Source: Acidobacteriaceae bacterium (GTDB taxonomy: Bacteria; Acidobacteriota; Vicinamibacteria; Vicinamibacterales; CAVVIG01). Taken from it: a DNA stretch of 6,463 nt. The position numbers were made by a program, and so were the translations under genes. This document shows positions 1-4,495 of the stretch, piece after piece. Location: positions 1-6,463 of the forward strand of contig JAISPN010000136.1 in assembly GCA_031274845.1 (NCBI GenBank), read 5' to 3'. Below the pieces are notes generated by a model. That model had not been told where the DNA came from and made no database searches. It saw nothing but the letters and a program-made list of their open reading frames with translations. How positions within the stretch are numbered: the stretch's first letter is position 1; every line of letters begins with the position of its first letter.

Positions 1-99
1 GTCCGCGCTCGGCGCGCCGGGAGATTGCACGACACAGGCGGCGAGACCGCAGGTCACGAGCAGGATCGCTACAAGGCGAAATGTCAGAGTCACGCGCAA
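1..99 (-). CDS. Partial N-terminus of a putative lipoprotein (cut by left edge)
   Basis: Reading the minus strand from a TTG at 99-97 gives 33 residues without a stop up to the window edge. They form a classic signal peptide: a basic start (Met/Leu-Arg), a hydrophobic core (LTFRLVAILLVTCGL) and then a lipobox L-A-A-C near residues 19-22, followed by a polar, Pro/Ala/Ser-rich stretch. This predicts export, lipidation on Cys22 and anchoring in a membrane. The start codon is uncertain: TTG at 99 or GTG at 93 are both possible, and neither has a clear Shine-Dalgarno sequence. The gene diverges from rplU and has a plausible promoter at 168-196. Too little is visible to name a family. The identification as a real gene rests only on the signal peptide and lipobox. 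Confidence 0.55.
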   Translation of the reverse strand, partial: MRVTLTFRLVAILLVTCGLAACVVQSPGAPSAD

Positions 100-167
100 T
101 TGTGAAGTGTTGCCGGCCCGTGCAAACAGACACCAAGCACGGCTGTAAGTGCAAGGAACGTAATATA

Positions 168-196
168 CTTATCTCATTTGTACCCGTACGTTTCAA
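168..196 (-). promoter_or_regulatory. Candidate sigma-70 promoter for the minus-strand lipoprotein gene
   Basis: On the minus strand TTGAAA (196-191) matches the -35 consensus at five of six bases. It is followed after exactly 17 bp by GATAAG (173-168), which matches the -10 consensus at four of six. Transcription would begin near 161, leaving about a 60-nt leader before the TTG start at 99. The -35 hexamer lies in the left arm of the hairpin at 192-216, so a protein bound there could affect both directions. This is a consensus match only. Confidence 0.35.
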
Positions 197-259
197 GCGT
201 CACGAGGTGACTTGAACCGACACCAATTGAATTCGTCCAGCGCGGAGATTTCGTACGGG
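183..259. repeat. Widely spaced inverted repeat CCCGTACG / CGTACGGG upstream of rplU
   Basis: CCCGTACG at 183-190 is perfectly complementary to CGTACGGG at 252-259, with 61 bases between the arms. The arms enclose the hairpin at 192-216. Each arm also contains the palindrome CGTACG, so the two could be paired protein-binding half-sites as readily as an RNA stem. If transcription starts upstream near the TATACT at 164-169, this would be a closing helix of a structured rplU leader. If it starts near 300, the repeats are upstream DNA. Confidence 0.4.
192..216. promoter_or_regulatory. Bulged hairpin in the rplU upstream region
   Basis: The left arm at 192-203 and the right arm at 207-216 (GTGACTTGAA) pair over 10 bp with a 2-base bulge on the left side (CG, 198-199) and a GAG loop at 204-206. 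No T-tract follows, so it is not a Rho-independent terminator. It could be an operator, or part of a 5' leader of the ribosomal operon. Autogenous leaders are known for many ribosomal protein operons, but I do not recognise this one as a described rplU leader. Confidence 0.45.
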
Positions 260-265
260 GATTCC

Positions 266-293
266 TTTACAAGATCCGCGTCGACCGTATACA
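266..293 (+). promoter_or_regulatory. Candidate sigma-70 promoter of the rplU operon
   Basis: TTTACA (266-271; five of six -35 consensus bases) and TATACA (288-293; four of six) are separated by 16 bp. Transcription would start near 300, giving about a 20-nt leader ahead of the L21 start at 320. A second candidate -10, TATACT at 164-169, matches its consensus better but has no recognisable -35 upstream. If that one is used, the leader would be about 145 nt and would contain the inverted repeats. The sequence alone does not decide between them. Confidence 0.4.
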
Positions 294-319
294 CTTTCTG
301 TTTTGCACAGGTGCCAAAC

Positions 320-634
320 ATGTACGCAATCGTTCAGGCCGGCGGCCGGCAAGTAAAGGTCGTTCCGGGAGCCGTCACGACTGTTGACGGTACGGCCGGT
401 GAGCCCGGCGCGGAGCTCACTCTCGATCAGGTGTTGCTCGTGGAAAAAGATGGCGGCGAAGTGCTCGCTGGCGCGCCCTTTGTGGCGAACGCCCGCGTGG
501 TCGGCGTCGTCGAAGGCGAAGCGCGTGGTCCGAAGATCCGCGTCTTCAAGAAGAAGCGTCGCAAGGGGATGCGCCGGACGAAGGGGCATCGCGCCACCTA
601 CACGCGCGTGCTGATCAAGAACATCCTCCTGTAG
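320..634 (+). CDS. rplU: 50S ribosomal protein L21
   Basis: L21 is a 23S rRNA-binding protein of the large ribosomal subunit. The 104-residue product has the family's usual length (about 103). It opens with MYAIVQAGGRQVKV, has a central acidic/hydrophobic beta-rich part (residues 25-65, with LDQVLLVEKDG and GAPFVANARV), and ends in the basic family signature KIRVFKKKRRK (72-82) followed by GHRATYTRVLI (89-99). The start at 320 is chosen because the family begins there and an AGGTG Shine-Dalgarno lies at 309-313, six bases upstream. The same frame stays open further upstream to 212, but those 36 residues do not resemble L21. It is the first gene of the plus-strand ribosomal operon, with rpmA following after 12 bp. 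Confidence 0.97.
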   Translation: MYAIVQAGGRQVKVVPGAVTTVDGTAGEPGAELTLDQVLLVEKDGGEVLAGAPFVANARVVGVVEGEARGPKIRVFKKKRRKGMRRTKGHRATYTRVLIKNILL

Positions 635-646
635 GAATATCAGGCA

Positions 647-904
647 ATGGCTCACAAAAAAGGTCAGGGAAGTTCCCGTAACGGCCGCGATTCGAACTCG
701 CAGCGGCTCGGCGTCAAAGCCCACGACGGCAATCTCGTCAGCGGCGGCACGATCATCGTCCGTCAGCGCGGACGCCGCTTCAAGCCGGGCATCAATGCCG
801 GCCTCGGGAAAGACGACACCATTTTCGCAACCGCCACCGGGAAGGTTCGCTTCGAGAACCATGGCGCCCACGGTCGCGTCATCAGCATCATCCCCGTCGA
901 GTAG
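647..904 (+). CDS. rpmA: 50S ribosomal protein L27
   Basis: L27 is a large-subunit protein whose N-terminal tail reaches toward the peptidyl-transferase centre and helps position tRNA. The 85-residue product matches the family in length and sequence: MAHKKGQGSSRNGRDSNSQRLG at the start, then GGTIIVRQRG (33-42), FKPGINAGLGKDDTIFA (45-61) and a C-terminal VISIIPVE. It begins directly with MAHKKG, without the extra N-terminal peptide that Firmicutes remove by the Prp protease. Start choice is clear. A TAGGA overlapping the rplU stop codon (632-636) can serve as ribosome binding site, 10 bases ahead. It is the standard partner of rplU, separated by 12 bp, and is surely co-transcribed with it. Confidence 0.98.
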   Translation: MAHKKGQGSSRNGRDSNSQRLGVKAHDGNLVSGGTIIVRQRGRRFKPGINAGLGKDDTIFATATGKVRFENHGAHGRVISIIPVE

Positions 905-929
905 CTCACTCCTCTGGTTGTGCCTCATC

Positions 930-965
930 GGTTGTCCACGGTCACGGCAAGATGACCGGACAACC
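930..965 (+). promoter_or_regulatory. Strong bulged hairpin in the rpmA-obgE gap, not a canonical terminator
   Basis: The left arm at 930-944 (GGTTGTCC, AC bulge, GGTCA) pairs with the right arm at 953-965 (TGACCGGACAACC) over 13 bp, leaving a 2-base bulge and an 8-base loop (945-952). It occupies nearly half of the 85-bp gap between rpmA and obgE. No run of T follows, so Rho-independent termination is unlikely. mRNA processing, 3'-end stabilisation of the abundant rplU-rpmA message, or control of obgE expression are possible roles. The GGTTGT of the left arm is also repeated directly at 915-920. Confidence 0.6.
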
Positions 966-989
966 AGATGATGCGATGATCATCCCCGC

Positions 990-2078
990 ATGTTCGTCGA
1001 CGAAGTCGAAATCGAAGTGTCGGCAGGCGCGGGAGGCCGCGGCTGTCTGGCGTTTCGCCGTGAGATTCGTGTCCCGCGTGGCGGGCCGAGCGGCGGCGAC
1101 GGCGGACATGGCGGTTCTGTGTACGTGGTCGCCAGCCCGCACGTCAACACGCTCATCAACTACCGCTTCCACCCCGAGTTCAAAGCTGAGCGCGGCAAGC
1201 ACGGGCAGGGATCGAACCGCACCGGCGCCAATGGCGACCATCTCGAACTCGCCGTGCCGATCGGCACGTTCGTCTACGAGCTGAGCAACGAGGAAGGCGT
1301 CCCGCCGGCGCTGCTTGCCGATCTGTCGCACGAAGGCGACCGCGTGCTCGTCGCAAAAGGCGGACGCGGCGGCATGGGCAACGCGCGATTTACCAGCTCC
1401 ACGAATCGCGCGCCGCGGAAAGTGCAGCCGGGCGAGCCGGGCGAAGAGAAACGGCTGCGGTTCGAGCTCAAGCTGCTCGCCGACATCGGTCTTGTCGGCT
1501 TCCCGAACGCCGGCAAATCGACGCTCATCTCGCGCATCTCCGCCGCGCGGCCGAAGATCGCCGACTATCCGTTCACGACACTCATCCCGAATCTCGGCGT
1601 GGTCCGCATGAGCGACGAACGGAGCTTCGTTGTCGCCGACGTGCCAGGGCTCATCGAAGGGGCGCATCGCGGCCTTGGCCTTGGGCACCAGTTTCTGCGT
1701 CACCTCGAACGCACCAAGGTGCTGATTCATCTGGTGGACGTCTCAAGCGGCAGCGGACGCGATCCGGTGCAGGATCTCGACACCGTCCGCGCGGAACTCG
1801 AACTCTTCGAGCCGACACTTGCCGCGAAGCCGCAGGTCGTCGCCGCCAACAAGATCGACGCGCTCGACGACGAGGCGCGCGCCGCGGCGGTCGAGCAGCG
1901 CGCCGCCAGCCTCGGCCTGCCGTTCGTCCGCATCTCTGGCGTCACGGGCGCCGGCCTCCCGGCGCTCCTCGAAGACGCGTGGCGGCTCCTCGCGGCCGAG
2001 CGCGCCGCCGAAGCCGCGGCGGCCGACGTGGCTGGCGACGACACCGAAACGACGCACTGGCCCATTCCGATACGATGA
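990..2078 (+). CDS. obgE: Obg-family GTPase (50S assembly, stress and growth control)
   Basis: Obg GTPases act in late 50S assembly and respond to guanine nucleotides including ppGpp. Of 362 residues, 1-157 form the glycine-rich Obg fold (MFVDEVEIEVSAGAGGRG; GPSGGDGGHGGSV; KGGRGGMGNARF). The G domain follows: G1 GFPNAGKST (170-178), switch I YPFTT (193-197), G3 DVPG (217-220), G4 NKID (287-290) and a G5-like ISG (315-317). After about residue 335 only a short Ala- and acid-rich tail remains, so the OCT domain of longer Obg proteins is absent. The start is fixed by the conserved N-terminus, yet no Shine-Dalgarno is visible; instead a palindrome at 975-984 lies just ahead. The stop overlaps the nadD start (ATGA, 2075-2078), suggesting coupled translation. 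The rplU-rpmA-obg order is conserved in many bacteria. Confidence 0.97.
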   Translation: MFVDEVEIEVSAGAGGRGCLAFRREIRVPRGGPSGGDGGHGGSVYVVASPHVNTLINYRFHPEFKAERGKHGQGSNRTGANGDHLELAVPIGTFVYELSNEEGVPPALLADLSHEGDRVLVAKGGRGGMGNARFTSSTNRAPRKVQPGEPGEEKRLRFELKLLADIGLVGFPNAGKSTLISRISAARPKIADYPFTTLIPNLGVVRMSDERSFVVADVPGLIEGAHRGLGLGHQFLRHLERTKVLIHLVDVSSGSGRDPVQDLDTVRAELELFEPTLAAKPQVVAANKIDALDDEARAAAVEQRAASLGLPFVRISGVTGAGLPALLEDAWRLLAAERAAEAAAADVAGDDTETTHWPIPIR

Positions 2079-2782
2079 ATCGCCGTCTCGGGATTTTAGG
2101 CGGCACCTTCGACCCCATTCATCGCGGGCACCTCGATCTCGGCACGGCGGCGCACGAGGCGCTGCGCCTGACGTCGGTCCTCGTGCTGCCATCGCACGTC
2201 CCGCCGCATCGTCCACAGACGTCGGCATCGGCATTCCATCGGTTTGCGATGGCGGCAATGGCCGTGAGCGGACAACGCGGCTGGGAAGTCTCGGATCTCG
2301 AGCTGAACGCGCCCGGCCCCTCCTATACGTCGCACACGCTTCAGCGGCTTCTGGACACGGGCTATATGCCGGGCGAACTGTTTTTCGTGATCGGCGCCGA
2401 CGCGTTCGCCGACATCGAATCATGGCGCGACTACCCGGAGCTGCTCTCGCTGGCGAATTTTGCGGTGGTCTCGCGGCCCGGTCATTCCGTCCGCGATCTC
2501 CCGATGCGAGTGCCACGGCTCGCGGATCGTTTTGCCAACAGCACAAACGCCGCCCGCGGGGAGACGACATCGATTTTTTTGATCGATGCGCTGACGGCCG
2601 ATGTGTCATCCACGATCATCCGCGAGCGGTTGCTCGCGCATCTCTCCGTGGACGGCCTCGTGCCCGAGCGCGTGCAGCAACACATTGAGCAGCATCGACT
2701 TTACCGATCGCCGATCCCCACCCGGAGGGCGGCCGATCTTTCTTCACATCCGGCGGCAGGCAGGTTGCATGGCGAAGACTGA
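2075..2782 (+). CDS. nadD: Nicotinate-nucleotide adenylyltransferase
   Basis: NadD transfers AMP from ATP to nicotinate mononucleotide, giving deamido-NAD in NAD synthesis. The 235-residue protein has the nucleotidyltransferase signature GGTFDPIHRGH (9-19) with both catalytic-site histidines (16, 19), LPSHVPPHRP (38-47) typical of NadD, FFVIGADAF (103-111) with the following SW (116-117), FAVVSRPG (129-136), and the C-terminal ATP-binding SSTIIRERL (178-186). The start at 2075 gives the family N-terminus and forms an ATGA overlap with the obgE stop. The frame stays open upstream to 1979, but that extension is Arg-rich and lies inside obgE. About 24 residues past the usual end (from 212) overlap the beginning of rsfS. 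Codons 167-170 contain a run of seven T inside an inverted repeat, unusual for this G+C. Confidence 0.96.
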   Translation: MNRRLGILGGTFDPIHRGHLDLGTAAHEALRLTSVLVLPSHVPPHRPQTSASAFHRFAMAAMAVSGQRGWEVSDLELNAPGPSYTSHTLQRLLDTGYMPGELFFVIGADAFADIESWRDYPELLSLANFAVVSRPGHSVRDLPMRVPRLADRFANSTNAARGETTSIFLIDALTADVSSTIIRERLLAHLSVDGLVPERVQQHIEQHRLYRSPIPTRRAADLSSHPAAGRLHGED

Positions 2783-3167
2783 GAAGCGGCGGAAAGCCGC
2801 ACGATTTCCCGCGGACGTCTCGCACGCGGTGGCCGCGGCGGCCGACAAGCAAGCGCGCGATCTGGTCGTGCTCGATCTGCGCGCCACCGGAGGATTCACC
2901 GATTACTTCCTCATCTGCTCGGGGAGCAACCCCCGGCAGAACCGGGCCATCGCCGATGGCATCACCGAGGTGCTCTCGGCCGAAGGAGTGAAACCCGCGC
3001 ACGTCGAAGGGTATGACCGCGCCGAATGGATCCTGCTCGATTACTTCGATTTCATCGTGCACATCTTCGGTCAGGAGCCGCGCGCCTTCTACGACCTCGA
3101 ACGGCTCTGGGGCAACGCCGAGCGGATCGCGATCGACGCCCCGGCCGCCACGCCGACCGCGACGTAA
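2769..3167 (+). CDS. rsfS: Ribosome silencing factor RsfS (RsfA/Iojap family)
   Basis: RsfS binds L14 on the free 50S subunit and blocks joining with 30S, lowering translation during starvation. The 132-residue product carries the family landmarks: DLVVLDLRATGGFTDYFLICSGSN (31-54), then EGYDRAEWILLDYFDFIVHIF (80-100) and RAFYDLERLWG (105-115). It is slightly longer than many members (about 105-125) because of a basic N-terminal stretch and a Pro/Ala/Thr-rich tail. The ATG at 2769 is chosen because the family homology begins about 25 residues later, and AGG motifs lie at 2758-2760 and 2762-2764. It overlaps the end of nadD by 14 bp in another frame. Upstream in-frame ATGs such as 2601 lie inside nadD and encode unrelated sequence. 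nadD-rsfS adjacency is widespread. Confidence 0.96.
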   Translation: MAKTEKRRKAARFPADVSHAVAAAADKQARDLVVLDLRATGGFTDYFLICSGSNPRQNRAIADGITEVLSAEGVKPAHVEGYDRAEWILLDYFDFIVHIFGQEPRAFYDLERLWGNAERIAIDAPAATPTAT

Positions 3168-3189
3168 CACCTCCCGCGGCGGGTGACAC

Positions 3190-3909
3190 GTGACGGCGTG
3201 GCTCGACGCGCTGCTGGCCGTCACGCTCGCGCCGACCTGCCTGGTCTGCGGCGAGCCGCTCGAACGTCCGATGCGCGGTCCGGTCTGCGAGCGCTGCTGG
3301 CAGACCATTACGCCGCTCACGCCCCCTCTGTGCGATCGCTGCGGCGATCCACTGGCGACATGGCGTCCGCGCGAGACCGAGTACTGCCCACGATGCCGGC
3401 GCGTGCCGCGCGCCTTCGATCGCGCGCGCGCCATCGGCGCGTACGAAGGGACGCTGCGCGAGATAATCCACGCGCTGAAATATCAGGCGCGCCGCTCGGT
3501 CGCTCGATCGCTTGGCGCGCTGATGCGGGCGCGTGGCGCCGACCTCCTTGCTGGCGCGACAGCGGCCGTCCCGGTCCCGCTGCACCGCTCACGCCTGCGC
3601 GCACGCGGCTTCAATCAGGCCGCCGACCTCGCGCGAGGCCTCGGCCTTCCGGTCGTCGCCGCGCTACGCCGGCAGCGCGCCACTGGCGATCAGATCACGC
3701 TGCCAGCCGCGCAGCGCCATCGCAACGTGCGCGGCGCGTTTTGCGCGACGCGCAAAGCACGCCAGTTACGCGGCGCGATTGTCATCCTTGTCGACGATGT
3801 GAGCACGACCGGCGCGACGCTCGATGCGTGCGCGCGGGCGCTCAAAGAGGCAGGCGTCAGTGAGGTGCGCGCGCTGACAGCCGCGCGAGTGCGGACGTTA
3901 CCGCGCTGA
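3190..3909 (+). CDS. comF: ComF family protein (double zinc ribbon plus phosphoribosyltransferase)
   Basis: The N-terminal third has four CxxC pairs (Cys17/20, 33/36, 48/51, 66/69) forming probable zinc ribbons. After a linker with AYEGTLREIIHALKY (84-98), typical of the family, comes a type I phosphoribosyltransferase domain: VPVPLHRSRLRARGFNQA (127-144) and the PRPP-binding loop VDDVSTTGAT (201-210). ComF proteins assist DNA uptake in naturally competent bacteria, but they occur widely in genomes without evident competence and their substrate is not settled. The gene starts with GTG at 3190, 22 bp after rsfS, with a weak GGGTG just before it. At 239 residues it is full length. Its last 53 bp overlap the end of the convergent tmk. 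No other competence gene is in the window. Confidence 0.9.
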   Translation: MTAWLDALLAVTLAPTCLVCGEPLERPMRGPVCERCWQTITPLTPPLCDRCGDPLATWRPRETEYCPRCRRVPRAFDRARAIGAYEGTLREIIHALKYQARRSVARSLGALMRARGADLLAGATAAVPVPLHRSRLRARGFNQAADLARGLGLPVVAALRRQRATGDQITLPAAQRHRNVRGAFCATRKARQLRGAIVILVDDVSTTGATLDACARALKEAGVSEVRALTAARVRTLPR

Positions 3910-4495
3910 GCACGTCGGCGGCGACAACGACCTTTGGTCGCTCGCCGTCCATGGCCACCCAGTCCGGAGAGGATGCGGCAAGGCGTGTGTAGCTGTCGCG
4001 CACGCGATGCTGCAACGCCAGATCGCGCTCGTAGCGATCGCGATCCGTGCTCTTGCGTCCAACCGCGGTCTCGGGCGCGATGTCCAGCAGGATCGTCAGC
4101 GTTGGCTTCGGCAAAAAGCGCTGCGTCTCGAGCAACCAGCGCGCATCGAGACCAAATGCCTCACCGTAAGCGACGCTCGACGCCAGATAGCGATCGCAGA
4201 CGATAACCAATCCAGCGTCGAGCCACGCGAGGATGTCCGACTTCCGCTCGTACCGATTGGCGATGTAGAGCAGTTGCATCGTATCGGCGGCGTAGTCGCG
4301 CGCGCCATCGAGCCCTTTGCGGATCTCCTGACCGATCGCGGTGTCGTACTCGGGAAACGACAGGAATCGCACCTCTCGACCGTCGGCGGCGAGCGCCTCG
4401 CGCAGCAGTTCCGCCTGCGTCTGCTTGCCGCTCTGGTCGAGACCTTCAAAGGCAATCAGCGCGCCGCGCCATGTGCCGCGCTCACCCCTCGTCAT
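3857..4495 (-). CDS. tmk: Thymidylate kinase (dTMP kinase)
   Basis: Tmk phosphorylates dTMP to dTDP with ATP, an essential step of dTTP synthesis. The 212-residue protein has the P-loop region FEGLDQSGKQTQ (16-27), FLSFPEY (44-50) for dTMP binding, QLLYIANRYE (74-83), the DRY motif in CDRYLASSVAYGEAFGL (100-116), TILLDIAPE (134-142) and a basic LID-like stretch GRKSTDRDRYE (146-156). Basic residues sit in the LID and not in the P-loop, as in the E. coli type. The residue after the P-loop Lys24 is Gln25, where Ser or Thr is usual. The start at 4495 directly abuts the lysA stop (TAG then ATG), implying co-transcription and coupled translation. The 3' end overlaps comF on the opposite strand. 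Confidence 0.95.
   Translation of the reverse strand: MTRGERGTWRGALIAFEGLDQSGKQTQAELLREALAADGREVRFLSFPEYDTAIGQEIRKGLDGARDYAADTMQLLYIANRYERKSDILAWLDAGLVIVCDRYLASSVAYGEAFGLDARWLLETQRFLPKPTLTILLDIAPETAVGRKSTDRDRYERDLALQHRVRDSYTRLAASSPDWVAMDGERPKVVVAADVLSAVTSALARLSARAPH

Noticed and set aside
155..180. GGAAC at 155-159 as the -35 element of an ECF-type promoter
   Set aside because: No matching -10 element is found 16-17 bp downstream, and the five-base match is easily due to chance.
212..319. N-terminal extension of L21 by 36 residues
   Set aside because: L21 proteins begin at the MYAIVQAGG methionine at 320, which also has its own Shine-Dalgarno. The extension begins at a TTG without support.
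200..928. A 242-residue minus-strand open frame across rplU and rpmA
   Set aside because: It lies entirely opposite two certain ribosomal protein genes and shows no recognisable domain.
930..984. Rho-independent terminator after rpmA
   Set aside because: The hairpin is strong but is followed by mixed sequence rather than a run of T.
1743..2609. Long minus-strand open frames opposite obgE and nadD
   Set aside because: They are Arg/Ser/Ala-rich shadows of real coding frames, without a ribosome binding site or family motif.
3168..3189. Small hairpin between rsfS and comF (CCCG-CGG-CGGG)
   Set aside because: The stem is only about four base pairs, typical of G+C-rich sequence, and it has no T-tract.
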